Source: Salinilacihabitans rarus
GTDB taxonomy: Archaea > Halobacteriota > Halobacteria > Halobacteriales > Natrialbaceae
DNA: 64,000 bases
Direction: 5' to 3'
Assembly: GCF_024296665.1 (NCBI RefSeq)
Contig: NZ_CP100762.1
Location: 1,302,001 to 1,366,000 of the forward strand
Positions within the stretch are counted from its first letter, which is position 1, and every line of letters starts with the position of its first letter. Both the position numbers and the translations under genes were made by a program. This document shows positions 1 to 9,714 of this stretch, piece after piece. The notes under the pieces are model-generated. The model had not been told where the DNA came from. It was given only the letters and a program-made list of their open reading frames with translations, and did not search any database.

Positions 1-173
1 CGATGGACCGGGACTACGCGATGCTGGTGATCGCACACCGCCTCTCGACGGTGACGAACGCCGATCGGATCTACACGATGGAGGACGGTGAAATCGTCGA
101 GGTCGGGCCCCACGAGGAGTTGCTGTCGAACTCGAGTACGTACTCGTCGCTGTACTCGTTGCAGTCCCAGTAA
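1..173 (+). CDS. ABC transporter ATP-binding protein, C-terminal end (partial)
   Basis: The last 56 codons of a gene that enters from the left edge. The reading frame, from position 3, contains [12 protein letters not shown], the H-loop region of an exporter-type ABC ATPase, followed by the usual tail with a [13 protein letters not shown] segment and a stop at 171-173. This tail is typical of MsbA/LipA-like exporters in which a membrane domain and an ATPase are fused. Because it abuts a glycan biosynthesis cluster, it may export a lipid-linked sugar, but the substrate cannot be read from this fragment. The membrane domain and Walker motifs lie outside the window. Confidence 0.85.
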   Translation, partial: MDRDYAMLVIAHRLSTVTNADRIYTMEDGEIVEVGPHEELLSNSSTYSSLYSLQSQ

Positions 174-174
174 C

Positions 175-1137
175 CTAGGGACCCGACGCCGACGAGTTCG
201 ACAGGATCCGTTCGAGCACGGCCGGCCGCTCTACGTACCAGTCCACCGTCTCCTCGATTCCCGCCGAAAACGGATACCGCGGATCGTAGTCGAGGACTCG
301 TCTCGCCCGTCCGATGTCCGCGACGTACCTGCTCACCTCACCCGTTCTGGTCGACTCCACGACGATCTCCGACTCGTTCGACGTCAGGTCGGCTACCCTC
401 CGTGCCAGTTCGATCAGCGACGTTCCCTGCCCGGAGGCGATGTTCAACGTCGTGTCCGCGACTTTGTGATGCCGTTCGATACAGCCGTAGAGCCCATCGA
501 CACAGTCGTCGATGTACGTGAAGTCGAGTACCTTGTTCGCGCCGTAGACGATCAGATCGAGGTCTTCGTGACACCGGGCGACGAACAGGGGGACGACCCG
601 GTCCGCAGCATCGTATCGCCCGTACACGTTCGAGAGTCGCACGATGGTCGTCGTCAGGTCGTAACACTGACCGTACGCCGTAACCATGGATTCGCCGCCG
701 ATCTTGCTCGCCGTGTACGGGCTCTCGCTGGTGTCGGCGTAGGTCGCCGACTCGTCGTAGACGACCCGATCGGTGTTCCCGTACACTTCCCTCGAACTGG
801 CGAAGACGAACTTCGAGATCCCGTTCTCTCGGGCGAACTCGAGCAGGTTGAACGTCATCGTCACGTTCTCCATCGCGAGTTCCGGCCGCTCGACGAGTCG
901 GTGAACCCGTGCGTGCGCTCCGAGGTGGATTATCGCGTCGAACTCCGACGACAGGTCGTCGAGGCCGCCCCTCTCGCGGAGGTCGACGAGTTCGGTCACC
1001 GCGTCGACCTCGTCCGACCAGCGGTTGGGGGTAACGTCGACGCCGGTCACGTCGTAGCCTTCGGCGTGTAACCGTTCGACGAGCGCCGTTCCTATCATTC
1101 CGCTACTTCCGGTGACGAGGATGGATTCGGGAGTCAT
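175..1137 (-). CDS. NAD-dependent epimerase/dehydratase (nucleotide-sugar epimerase family)
   Basis: A 320-residue extended short-chain dehydrogenase. The N-terminus has the Rossmann motif TGSSGMIG (about residues 9-16) that binds NAD(P), and the active-site pair YTASK (Tyr-x3-Lys) lies in the middle, after SSREVYG. Length and layout match UDP-glucose 4-epimerase or dTDP-glucose 4,6-dehydratase relatives, so it most likely changes a nucleotide sugar that feeds the neighbouring glycosyltransferases. It converges on the ABC transporter with one base between the stops. The exact substrate is not predictable. Confidence 0.85.
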   Translation of the reverse strand: MTPESILVTGSSGMIGTALVERLHAEGYDVTGVDVTPNRWSDEVDAVTELVDLRERGGLDDLSSEFDAIIHLGAHARVHRLVERPELAMENVTMTFNLLEFARENGISKFVFASSREVYGNTDRVVYDESATYADTSESPYTASKIGGESMVTAYGQCYDLTTTIVRLSNVYGRYDAADRVVPLFVARCHEDLDLIVYGANKVLDFTYIDDCVDGLYGCIERHHKVADTTLNIASGQGTSLIELARRVADLTSNESEIVVESTRTGEVSRYVADIGRARRVLDYDPRYPFSAGIEETVDWYVERPAVLERILSNSSASGP

Positions 1138-1200
1138 GATTCGGTCTCGGGTATCGGTTTCGTTCGCCGGAACCGTCCGCTTGCCCCGTTCTCGAGCGTC

Positions 1201-2166
1201 TCATCCGTCGGCGTACGGGGCCGCCAACCGTTCGCCGACCGGTCCGTCGAACCGATCGAGGAGCAACTCGTCGAGGTACCCCCGCAACCGCCATCGGGAG
1301 GCGCTGTCGTCGTCGAGGACGACCCGTCCGAGTTGCCGCCACACGGGCGTCCCGTACTCCACGTCGACCAGCAAGCGAAACAGCGAACGAGGGTACGTTT
1401 CCGGGAAATTCTTCCGCCGAAATCGCAGGCTGTTGCGCCCGTACCAGTACGATACGCGCTCGCTCTCCGCCTGCGACGCGTTTATGTGGTACACGAGTGC
1501 CCTGGGGTGATAGACGAGCGTCTCGTCGCGTTTCCACAGTTTCGCCATCACGTCCAGTTCCTCGAACTGTGGATGGCCTTCGTAGTCCGGGTCGAACCCG
1601 CCGAGGTCCTCGATCGCGTCGACGCTGAACGACATGTTCGCTCCGACGAGGAAGTCAGTTCTGACGGGTGCCGACGGGATCCACTTGTAGGTACGTTGCG
1701 TGTGTTCGCCGTACTGGTTGATGAAGTTCTGATTCGTCGGCGAGGTCTCGACGTCGTACTGGAACGCGAGGTCTTCGTCCGTGACCGGAGCGGGCCCGCC
1801 CACGGCGACCGCGGAGTCGTCCCACTCGTATCCGCGTTCGATCCCTTCCAGCCACGTCTCCCTGGGAACGACGTCGTCGTCCAGAAAACAGATGACGTCC
1901 CCGTTCGACAACTCGATCGCGTCGTTTCGCCCTCGCTGTAGGCTGGTGTCCTCTCCCCTCGCGTGGTGACGGAGATCGATCGACCGTCGGCCAAAGCGCG
2001 ACGCGTGCGATTCGACGACGCGTCGCGTCTCCTCGTTGGCGCCGTTGTTGACGACGATGACCTCGTCGGGGCGGGACCGCTGCGAGACCAGACGTCCCAG
2101 CAACCGATCGACGTGTTCGGGCCGATCGTACGTTACCACGGCGACTGTCGTCGTCAGCGACATCAC
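1201..2166 (-). CDS. Glycosyltransferase family 2
   Basis: A 321-residue inverting GT-A enzyme. It begins with a nucleotide-binding strand (VAVVTYDRPEHVDRLL), has a metal-binding FLDDD motif near residue 95, and carries the acceptor-side segment GGFDPDYEGHPQFEELD. No membrane span is evident, so it probably acts on a lipid-linked glycan at the cytoplasmic face. A Shine-Dalgarno-like GGAGGTG sits ten bases before the ATG (2171-2177 on the plus strand), and a TATA-like stretch lies near 2207-2214. The 63-bp gap to the epimerase suggests co-transcription. Donor and acceptor sugars are unknown. Confidence 0.85.
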   Translation of the reverse strand: MMSLTTTVAVVTYDRPEHVDRLLGRLVSQRSRPDEVIVVNNGANEETRRVVESHASRFGRRSIDLRHHARGEDTSLQRGRNDAIELSNGDVICFLDDDVVPRETWLEGIERGYEWDDSAVAVGGPAPVTDEDLAFQYDVETSPTNQNFINQYGEHTQRTYKWIPSAPVRTDFLVGANMSFSVDAIEDLGGFDPDYEGHPQFEELDVMAKLWKRDETLVYHPRALVYHINASQAESERVSYWYGRNSLRFRRKNFPETYPRSLFRLLVDVEYGTPVWRQLGRVVLDDDSASRWRLRGYLDELLLDRFDGPVGERLAAPYADG

Positions 2167-2333
2167 GCAGTGACACCTCCTGACAGGTTCTACCGTCCTC
2201 GACGAGACGTATAACCATTATTCACGACACGAGATAATTACATTATTCGTGTGCAAATGTCATAAAATATCGTGACGTAAGCTCTCGAATTCCGCGCGCG
2301 AAGATCGACTCCCGGGGCTCGGCAGGGCCACGA

Positions 2334-3488
2334 TCACGAGCGGGGGTTCGGCCGCTTCCCGTCGGTGGGGCCCGTTCGTCCGGTCCGGTCGACGATCGCC
2401 CGTAAACGTCGGGTCGTTTCATCGACGGTCCGCCGCCACTCGTACCCGCGGGCTCGGATCGCCGACCGCGGGGACCGCTCGATCGGCGCCGTCAACTCGC
2501 GTTCGAGCGCGGTCGCGAACCGCTCCGGGCGGCCGACCGGGACGGTCCGTCCACACCCCTCGACGAGCGACACGAGCTGGTCGAGATCGCTCGTGACGAC
2601 GGGCGTGTCGGTCGCCATCGCCTCGAGGACGGTCCGCGGAACGCCCTCGGAACGGCTCGGGAGTACCAGCACGTCGGCGCTCCGGTAGATGCCCGGCATT
2701 TCGTCGTACGAGCGCTGCCCGTGGAACGCCACGCGGTCGTCGATCGCGAGGTCTCGAGCGAGCGATTCGAGGCGACCCCGAAGCGGGCCGTCGCCACAGA
2801 CGTGAAGTTCGACGTCCGGAACCGCGTCCTCGACCCGGGCGACCGCACGTATCGCGTCCTGTGGCCGTTTGCCGTCGACCAACCGTCCGACGAACAACGC
2901 CACCGGGCCGTCGTGGTCGATCAACTCGCTCTCGGGGCCGTCGGGCGCGAACCGGTCCGCGTCGATCCCGTTCGGAACGACGTCGACCCGACTCGAGACG
3001 CCGACCTCCCGCAGGCGACGTTTCTCGGGCTCCGTGTAACAAAACACCACGTCGGCCCGGTCGAACGTCCACCGGCCGAGCGACTGCAGGTAGAGGTCGA
3101 ACGCCCACTCGGGTGCGTTCTGCGAGTACAGCCCGTGGTTCGTGATCGCCAGCGGAGGGTCCCCGAGCGCGCGCCTCGCCGCGGCCAGGTTCGTCGAGAA
3201 GTACAGGTGCGAGTGAGCGTGAACGACGTCGAACCCCTCTGTGGCCGCCAGGTACCGTGCCACGCCGGGGCTGACGTCGTTTCCGAGCGGCGCGAGGGCC
3301 GGATCGAACCGCACCACCGCGTACCCGTCGCGCTCCTCGATCCGGGGGCGGTCGGGGGCGTGCCGGACGGTGAGGACGGTCACGTCGTGGCCCATCGCCG
3401 CCTGATCGCGGCTCATCGCGTGGACGTGGTACGGACCGCCGCCGCTTACGTCCGGGTAGACCTTCTGGGCGACACGCAGGATCCGCAT
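2334..3488 (-). CDS. Glycosyltransferase family 4
   Basis: A 384-residue retaining GT-B enzyme. The N-terminal domain has the glycine-rich acceptor loop (DVSGGGPYHVHAMS), and the C-terminal domain has VALFVGRLVDGKRP and the donor-binding E-x7-E region, SRSEGVPRTVLEAMA. I chose MRILRVAQ as the start because a strong GAGGAGGT ribosome-binding site lies nine bases upstream; a longer reading from 3515 would swallow that site. It lies 42 bases downstream of the sugar-phosphate transferase, so the two are probably one operon. Likely role: extension of the surface glycan at the cytoplasmic side. Confidence 0.85.
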   Translation of the reverse strand: MRILRVAQKVYPDVSGGGPYHVHAMSRDQAAMGHDVTVLTVRHAPDRPRIEERDGYAVVRFDPALAPLGNDVSPGVARYLAATEGFDVVHAHSHLYFSTNLAAARRALGDPPLAITNHGLYSQNAPEWAFDLYLQSLGRWTFDRADVVFCYTEPEKRRLREVGVSSRVDVVPNGIDADRFAPDGPESELIDHDGPVALFVGRLVDGKRPQDAIRAVARVEDAVPDVELHVCGDGPLRGRLESLARDLAIDDRVAFHGQRSYDEMPGIYRSADVLVLPSRSEGVPRTVLEAMATDTPVVTSDLDQLVSLVEGCGRTVPVGRPERFATALERELTAPIERSPRSAIRARGYEWRRTVDETTRRLRAIVDRTGRTGPTDGKRPNPRS

Positions 3489-3530
3489 CGGCGTGTTACC
3501 TCCTCGAAGTCCCATACGATTCGTCCCGAT

Positions 3531-4964
3531 TCACCCTCGCAAGACGCGGTACACGTCCTCCAGCACCAGCCACAGTTGCCGGATCACGATCTGGAGGTCG
3601 AACCACAGCGACTGTCGCCGGATGTACTCGAGGTCGTAGCGAAGTTTCGCATCCGGGTCGGTGCTCTTCGCGTCGTTGATCTGCGCCAGACCGGTCAGGC
3701 CGGGCTTGACGAACCACCGCTTGCGCCACGTGGGGGCGTCGCACTCGAGCAACTGCTCTTCGTCCACCCACGCGGCTCGCGGCCCGACGACGCTCATCCG
3801 ACCCGCGAGGATCGACCACAACTGCGGAATCTCGTCGAGGTGCGTCCGCCGCAGCGTGTGGCCGACCCGGGTGATGCGGTCGTTCTCCTCGTCGTCGGTC
3901 GGGACCGCGGACTCGTCTTCGGGGACCATCGTCCGGAACTTGTACACGCGGAAGGTGCCCCCGAACCCCGCCGTCCGCTCCTGCCCGTACAGCACCGGTC
4001 CCGGGCTGTCGAGTTTGATCGCGACCGCGATAGCCAGCACCAGCGGCGCGAGCGCCACCAGACCGACCGCGGCGAACGTCACGTCGAAGACGCGCTTGAA
4101 CAGGTGATCGATCGGGTCCCACGGTTCGAGGTCCACGTCCACCAGTTCGCCGACGTCGTCCGCCGAAACCAACACGTTGTCGGCGTACTCCCGGTGTACT
4201 TTCGCGTCCACGCCGTGCTCGTGACACGCCTCCAGCGCGCCGAAGAACTCCGCGCGGTCGGCACGCCGGAAGGCCAACACGACGGTGTCGACGTCGTACT
4301 TCACGAGGACGTCCCTGAGCCGCGATAACCCTCCGAGACGGTGCAGGACGCCCTCGTCGCGCGTCGCGGCCGTCTCGCCGACGTCGTCGCCGGCGGTCGT
4401 CCCGCCGTCCGCGGCGGGTTCGACCGGTCCGCGGTCGACGTCGGCGATCGACGGACAGAGGTAGCCGAGAAGCGGCGTCCCGACCTCCGGCGCGATCCGT
4501 TCGATCTGTTCGCGGTCGTCGCCGACGACCAGCGTTCTCCCGGGGTCGCCGGTCGGTCGGCGAATCCACACGAACCACGCGGGAATCGTGATCGCCAGTA
4601 GCCCGACGGCCATCACGAGCGTCGCTCGCGGCAGGCGGTAAGACCACTCGAAGTAACCCAGCGTCGCGAGCGCGAGTCCGCCGATGAGCACGCGTTTTTG
4701 CGCGAGAAATACGGTGTCGAGGATGCGTCGCGGGTGGGGCTTGTAGAGCGGAACGAGACTTCCCGCGACCGCGAGCACGCTCAGCGCGAGCGCCCAGTAC
4801 AGCGATTCGCCGCTCAACACCGTCACGTCGAGGCGGTTGAACAGCGGCACGTACGTCGTAAACAGCGACTGGGAGAGGCGGTGGTTCGCGACCGTAACCG
4901 CTCCGACGGTCAGTACGACGACTCCGAGGACGCTCACCGCGCGGTACCGCCAACCCGTGACCAT
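3531..4964 (-). CDS. Polyprenyl-phosphate sugar-1-phosphate transferase (exopolysaccharide initiating enzyme)
   Basis: A 477-residue enzyme of the bacterial sugar transferase family (WbaP/EpsL-like). Four to five hydrophobic segments come first, then a soluble Rossmann-like stretch, another membrane helix near FDVTFAAVGLVALAPLVL, and the conserved catalytic tail with YKFRTM, LRRTHLDEIPQLWS and SVVGPRAAW. Members move a sugar-phosphate from a nucleotide sugar to a polyprenyl or dolichyl phosphate, the first step of glycan assembly. A TATA-like element lies about 28 bases before the ATG, so the message is probably leaderless. Sugar specificity is not known. Confidence 0.88.
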   Translation of the reverse strand: MVTGWRYRAVSVLGVVVLTVGAVTVANHRLSQSLFTTYVPLFNRLDVTVLSGESLYWALALSVLAVAGSLVPLYKPHPRRILDTVFLAQKRVLIGGLALATLGYFEWSYRLPRATLVMAVGLLAITIPAWFVWIRRPTGDPGRTLVVGDDREQIERIAPEVGTPLLGYLCPSIADVDRGPVEPAADGGTTAGDDVGETAATRDEGVLHRLGGLSRLRDVLVKYDVDTVVLAFRRADRAEFFGALEACHEHGVDAKVHREYADNVLVSADDVGELVDVDLEPWDPIDHLFKRVFDVTFAAVGLVALAPLVLAIAVAIKLDSPGPVLYGQERTAGFGGTFRVYKFRTMVPEDESAVPTDDEENDRITRVGHTLRRTHLDEIPQLWSILAGRMSVVGPRAAWVDEEQLLECDAPTWRKRWFVKPGLTGLAQINDAKSTDPDAKLRYDLEYIRRQSLWFDLQIVIRQLWLVLEDVYRVLRG

Positions 4965-4989
4965 TCATCACGTACGGCACCGGCGAATA

Positions 4990-5000
4990 GTATAATGCAT
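4990..5000 (-). promoter_or_regulatory. TATA-like promoter element of the sugar-phosphate transferase gene
   Basis: TGCATTATACT-like sequence on the minus strand, about 28 bases before the ATG at 4964, in a locally A+T-rich patch. The spacing fits a leaderless haloarchaeal transcript. Confidence 0.4.
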
Positions 5001-5128
5001 TTGATGATTCCTCGTGACGGTTTACGAATGTAAACTGAATTGTGTCGTTCGAGCCACAATCACTCCGTAGAGCGTGTGTTCTCGCCGACGAATCGGTAGC
5101 CGCCGGCCGACGACCGCCCGGAACGGGG

Positions 5129-7576
5129 TCAGTCCAGTCGTACTTCCGACCCGTCTTCGACCGCCGCCGTCGAGACGCGGACCTCCCGGTCCCCGACGGA
5201 GTAGTTGCCGGGGTACGGCACCGTCACTTCCAGCCGGCCGTCGTCTCCGACGGTCACGTCCCGTTCGTACGCGATCGTCTCTCCCGAGACCGTCACCTCG
5301 GTCTCGACCGGCACCGTCTCTCCCGGTTCGCCCGGCGCGGTGATCGTCGCTCCCGGCACGACGGCGAAGGCCGTCACCTCCTCGTCCACGTACACCGCCC
5401 GGTAGTGTTCGAGCGCCTCGCCGCCGTCCCCGCCAGCGCCGAGGTCGTCGTGGAGTCGCGCCTGGGTGCTGTCGGCCGGGTACTCGGCCTCCACCTCGGT
5501 CAGGACGACGTACCCCACGTCGCTGCGGTCGAACTCCTCGTACCAGCCGTCCGGGTCGTCGCCGGTCCGGAACGCGTCGAAATTGTCGAAGGCGTACTCG
5601 TAGTCGTCCGCTTCTCCGCTGACGAAGTAGTTGTACATCCGGTTGTGTCCCCACACGCTCAACACGAAGTTCTCCGGGTACTCGCGGTCGACGGCGTCGG
5701 CGTCTTCGTCGATGGCCGTCGCGGCGCCGAACTCGGCGTCCCCGTGTGCCGTCTGACCGACCAGAGACGGCGCGTAGATCAGGCTCACCCCGCAGACCAG
5801 CAGCGCGATCCAGACCAGCGCGAAGAGCGTGCGACGGTCCCGCGGAACGACGATGCTCGGTTCGGGTTCGCCGCCGTTGGCCGCGACGGCCCGAGTCGTC
5901 GCGCTCCGTCCGGCCCCTCCGTCGCCCGCCGACCTGAACGGCGCGGGCTTCCGGGCGAGACCCGCCCACGCCAGCAGGTAGACGAACCCGAATCCGCCGA
6001 GCACCGAGAGCGGGATCGTTAGCTGGCCCGCGAACCGGCCCTGGATCGCCGCGAGCGCGAGCCAGAAGACGACGTACACGGAGAGCAACAGCCACGCGGG
6101 CTCGTAGCGGCGGTACGTCGCCCAGCACGCCCACCCGAGGACCAGCAGCGCCACGTAGAAGCTGAGACCGATCTGCGACACGGGGCCGAACACCACCGCG
6201 TCGTCCAGACCGAACAACGACGCCGTCTCCGTGATGTCCTCCCTTGCGACCAGATCGACGGCTCGGTCGGAGAGCCTCGCCCACTCGGCCGGGGCGAGAC
6301 CCCGGAACGCGACGAGGCCGCCCGCGACCAGAATCGGTTCGAGTCCGACGAGGGCGGCCGCGGGCCACTCCCGACGACGCCACAGTTCCCCGAGTCCGAC
6401 GACGGCCACCGCTCCGAGCGCGACGAGCAGCGAGACGCGGGGGACGAACGCGCCGTGCCAGCCCCAGCGAACGTGCAAGAACGCGGTGAGCGCCGCGCTC
6501 AGGCCCAGCCCGACCAAGATCGGCGCGTTCGCCGGTGCGGGCGGGAGGTCCGCGCGAACGTCGAGGGCGACCTTCGTTCCGACGTACGCCGCCGCGGGGA
6601 CGAGCATCAGTATCGACCCGCCCCAGGCGAGGACCGAGAACGCGAGGGCGACCCCCAGTACGACGGTCGCGACCCGCGTCCACGGGCGTCGGAGGTGCTC
6701 GCGGATCGCCCGCCGCGTTGCGGAACGGGCGATCCGCCGTCGCCGCAGGTCGACGGCCAACCAGGCGAGCGTCGTCAGCGTGACCCCGAGCCAGAAGTAC
6801 TGGTGTAACCGGTGTTCGAGGAAGCCGATGCCGGAGTACACGGCGTGAACCGGCGCGAGTGCGAGGAGGACGACCGACGCCACCCCGACTCGTACGTCGT
6901 CCGCGACGACGACGGCGAGCCAGTAGACGACGATCCCCAGCGCGACCGCCCCGACGACGGGCAGCCACGCGGCGATCGTCTCCGCCGCCCACTGGTCGCC
7001 GCCCAGCAACTCCGCGAGGAACCAGTTCGAAGCGTGGGTTAGCGGCCGCCTGCTCGCCGCTCCCTCCGGCATCCGCGCGACGACCGCGACGTCGGTGATC
7101 CCGTCGGACTCCGCGAGCAGCGCCTCCAGCCAGTAGCGGTAGTGGTACGGATCGTTTCCCGGCGAGACGACGCGGCCGTCGCGGAACACCGACCGGTAGT
7201 TCAGGATCCGCATCCCGAACAGGAAGACGAGCGCGCCGGCGAGGGCCGCGGCGGCGCGGGGGTCGAACGCGACCGGGAACGAGAGGTCGACTCCCGAACT
7301 CGCGGCGTCTTCGACGGCGATCGGTTCGTCGGCGAGGCCGGCCCGAACCCCCTCTCTACTGGCGATACGGTACTCGCCGTCGACCTTCGCGACGATTCCG
7401 CGAGAGACGAGTTCGCCGAAGGTTCCCGAGTCGAGCGACAGGTCGTCGAACGTCCAGGTGTCGTGCTCGGCGTCGACTTCGAGCACGGTTTCGATCACCC
7501 GCTCCCCGTCGGGATACTCTTCACAGAAGGACGTCACCGCGTCGGCGACCGAAGGCGGGTCCCGGTCGTCGCCCAT
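5129..7576 (-). CDS. STT3/AglB-like membrane protein with altered WWDYG motif
   Basis: An 815-residue protein, using the MGDDRDPP start, which is preceded by a G-rich site; a start 14 codons earlier is possible. Residues 1-80 look like a small winged-helix fold, followed by about a dozen hydrophobic helices (residues 107-600) and a soluble C-terminal domain. The first membrane helix is followed by NDPYHYRYW (141-149), matching the catalytic first-loop DxD-type motif of oligosaccharyltransferases, and by EHRLHQYFW (254-262), resembling the second-loop motif. Where STT3 proteins have WWDYG, this one has SVWGHNRMYN (640-649). It probably handles a lipid-linked glycan, but classical sequon glycosylation is uncertain. 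Confidence 0.72.
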   Translation of the reverse strand: MGDDRDPPSVADAVTSFCEEYPDGERVIETVLEVDAEHDTWTFDDLSLDSGTFGELVSRGIVAKVDGEYRIASREGVRAGLADEPIAVEDAASSGVDLSFPVAFDPRAAAALAGALVFLFGMRILNYRSVFRDGRVVSPGNDPYHYRYWLEALLAESDGITDVAVVARMPEGAASRRPLTHASNWFLAELLGGDQWAAETIAAWLPVVGAVALGIVVYWLAVVVADDVRVGVASVVLLALAPVHAVYSGIGFLEHRLHQYFWLGVTLTTLAWLAVDLRRRRIARSATRRAIREHLRRPWTRVATVVLGVALAFSVLAWGGSILMLVPAAAYVGTKVALDVRADLPPAPANAPILVGLGLSAALTAFLHVRWGWHGAFVPRVSLLVALGAVAVVGLGELWRRREWPAAALVGLEPILVAGGLVAFRGLAPAEWARLSDRAVDLVAREDITETASLFGLDDAVVFGPVSQIGLSFYVALLVLGWACWATYRRYEPAWLLLSVYVVFWLALAAIQGRFAGQLTIPLSVLGGFGFVYLLAWAGLARKPAPFRSAGDGGAGRSATTRAVAANGGEPEPSIVVPRDRRTLFALVWIALLVCGVSLIYAPSLVGQTAHGDAEFGAATAIDEDADAVDREYPENFVLSVWGHNRMYNYFVSGEADDYEYAFDNFDAFRTGDDPDGWYEEFDRSDVGYVVLTEVEAEYPADSTQARLHDDLGAGGDGGEALEHYRAVYVDEEVTAFAVVPGATITAPGEPGETVPVETEVTVSGETIAYERDVTVGDDGRLEVTVPYPGNYSVGDREVRVSTAAVEDGSEVRLD

Positions 7577-7874
7577 CAGTCGCCCCCCGTCCGTGACCGG
7601 TCTCGATGCGGACTCCACCGCGTTCGACCCGCGGACGGACCGCGACGCGGACGGCTACCCGCGACGACCGGTCCGCGATCGACGCGACGGCGAACGGTCG
7701 GATCCCGTGATCGATTTCGAGCCCTCATGAGACATCTTTCGGGGGCCGTTCCCGACGCGAGGGTATTGTTTGACCCCACCTACAGCCGTGGCTCCCGATT
7801 TCAGAACGACGTTACTCACGGGAGCGACGGACCCTGCGACCCGGAGGCGGCGACGGGGCGCGAAACGCGAGAGT

Positions 7875-8783
7875 TCACGGATCGAATCGTCGGGTCGCTC
7901 GCGATCTGACGTACGACGGAACGTAGCTCAGTTGTAGTTTCCCCTTTTCGAACAGGAACTGGAAGACCGATCGCGCCCGTCGGGGATCCGCCATCACCGC
8001 TTTGTGAAACGCCTTGGCTGCGTTCGATAACTCGCGGCGCCGCACGTAGGACTTGCCCAGAACGTACCGATACTGGGCGCGATACGAGGACGGTAACTCG
8101 TCACGGAACTCCGCGAGGAACGCGGTCAGTCCGGCGATCTTTTCGGCATCGTTTCCGGTGAGTTGTCCGTCGTGTCTGTGGTATCGGTACAGCGGGTCGT
8201 CGATTCCGACCAGACGGTACCCCCGGAGGAGTCGTATCCAGAGTGCGACGTCGTCCATGTACCCGATCCGTTCGTCGAACGATCCCACGTCGGCGAGTGC
8301 AGACGCCCGTACCGTCAGCCCGCCCGTTCTCGCCTCGGTCTCGACCGACGGTCCGAGGTCGGCGGGCGAGGTCATCGCGGCGGCCGCGCCGTGTACGTCG
8401 ACCGCTTTACCGTCCCGGCAGACTTCGAGAGCGACGAAGGTGCCCGCACACCGTCCGGATTCCGATCGGAGCGTTTCTATCGACCGCTCCAGAAACGTCG
8501 GTTTCAACTCGTCGTCGGAATCGAGAAACGAGACGAACTCCCCTTCGGCGGCGTCTATCCCGCTATTTCGCGCGGCCGAGGGGCCTCGATTGGTCTCGTG
8601 CGAGAGGAGCGTGACCCTGTCGTCCGCGTAGTCGTCGACGACTGCATCGGTTTCGTCGGTCGATCCGTCGTCCACGACGACGAGTTCGAAGTCCCGAAAC
8701 GTTTGCTCGAGCACGCTGTCGATCGCCCGGGGGAGGACCGCGGCCCGGTTGTACGTGGGAACGACGACGCTCGCGGTCGTCAT
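7875..8783 (-). CDS. Glycosyltransferase family 2 with helical C-terminal tail
   Basis: A 302-residue GT-A enzyme. The N-terminal domain shows SVVVPTYNRAAVLPRAIDSVLEQ and VVDDGSTDET, and the metal-binding motif is FLDSDDE near residue 90. After residue 215 the sequence becomes a helix-rich tail (YVLGKSYVRRRELSNAAKAF) that resembles a TPR repeat. The same layout recurs in the two genes at 12331-14186, so these three are paralogues. It lies 70 bases downstream of the FkbM methyltransferase, suggesting a shared transcript. Likely role: adding a sugar to the surface glycan. Confidence 0.85.
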   Translation of the reverse strand: MTTASVVVPTYNRAAVLPRAIDSVLEQTFRDFELVVVDDGSTDETDAVVDDYADDRVTLLSHETNRGPSAARNSGIDAAEGEFVSFLDSDDELKPTFLERSIETLRSESGRCAGTFVALEVCRDGKAVDVHGAAAAMTSPADLGPSVETEARTGGLTVRASALADVGSFDERIGYMDDVALWIRLLRGYRLVGIDDPLYRYHRHDGQLTGNDAEKIAGLTAFLAEFRDELPSSYRAQYRYVLGKSYVRRRELSNAAKAFHKAVMADPRRARSVFQFLFEKGKLQLSYVPSYVRSRATRRFDP

Positions 8784-8853
8784 GCGGACCGTAGGCGCAA
8801 CAGGTGCAAAAACACCGGGGGACGGATACCGGGTGGGCTACCCATGCGAGCCC

Positions 8854-9714
8854 TCACGCTGACCGTTCGGCACGGACGAAGTGCCCGCCGTCCCAGTCCC
8901 ACAGCCGTTCGGTTTCGAACCCGCGGTCGTCGAGCCAGTCGTAGAGTTCGGTCGCGGGCGCGCTGGCCTCGTAGTAACTGTCCGACGTGATCACGTCGAG
9001 GTACACGAGTCGACACCCCGCGATCGATCGCTCCAGTCCCTTCAGCACCTCGAACTCCGCGCCCTCGACGTCGACCTTGAGCACGTCGGGTGCGGGGACG
9101 TCCCCGTCGACGAGCGCGTCGCCCGTCGTCGTTTCGACCCGGATTCCGTCCGACGCCCGATCGGAGAGGTATCCGAACTCGCCCGCACCCGCGTCTTCGG
9201 TTATCTTGAGCGTCCGTTCGCCGCTTTCGCGTTCTGCCAGCAACGCACGCTGGTACACGTCGGCCGAGAGACCGTTGAGCGCGAGGTTCTCCTCGATTCG
9301 CGCGACGTTGTTCGGGTTCGGCTCGACGCCGACGACGTATCCGGACTGCAGTTTGGCCGCCGCGAAGCAGGTGTAGATGCCGATATTGGCGCCGACGTCC
9401 CAGAAGACATCGTCCGGTTTCAGGTGATCCAAGATGTCGCCGAGGACCGGGAACGACGCGTCCGTCTCCGGATACCGCTGGAACAGCAGGTACTCGTCGA
9501 CGTTCGCTATCTTGAATCGGAGCGTCAGTCCGTGGCTCGTGATCCGCTCTTCGGCGGGAACGAACGGCGAGAGGACCGCTCGATAGGCCTCCGACGCCTT
9601 CGTTCCGAGTTCGTACTGCCGTAACGGATCCTTGACCGGTTCCGGGACGTATCGAACCCCCTCCCTGACCGCGGATCCCACCCCGACGAGCAACTTCGCG
9701 AACTCCATACCCAC
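8854..9714 (-). CDS. FkbM family methyltransferase (copy 1)
   Basis: A 286-residue SAM-dependent methyltransferase. The cofactor-binding motif DVGANIGIYT lies at residues 106-115, followed by the acidic GVEPNPNN strand end and the family's PDVLKVDVEGAEFEVLKG signature. FkbM-type enzymes usually O-methylate a sugar or polyketide hydroxyl, so methylation of the surface glycan is the natural inference. It is closely similar to the gene at 11294-12181, which faces the other way across the deacetylase. A TTTAAATAAGT promoter element lies just upstream, giving a leaderless message. Confidence 0.85.
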   Translation of the reverse strand: MGMEFAKLLVGVGSAVREGVRYVPEPVKDPLRQYELGTKASEAYRAVLSPFVPAEERITSHGLTLRFKIANVDEYLLFQRYPETDASFPVLGDILDHLKPDDVFWDVGANIGIYTCFAAAKLQSGYVVGVEPNPNNVARIEENLALNGLSADVYQRALLAERESGERTLKITEDAGAGEFGYLSDRASDGIRVETTTGDALVDGDVPAPDVLKVDVEGAEFEVLKGLERSIAGCRLVYLDVITSDSYYEASAPATELYDWLDDRGFETERLWDWDGGHFVRAERSA

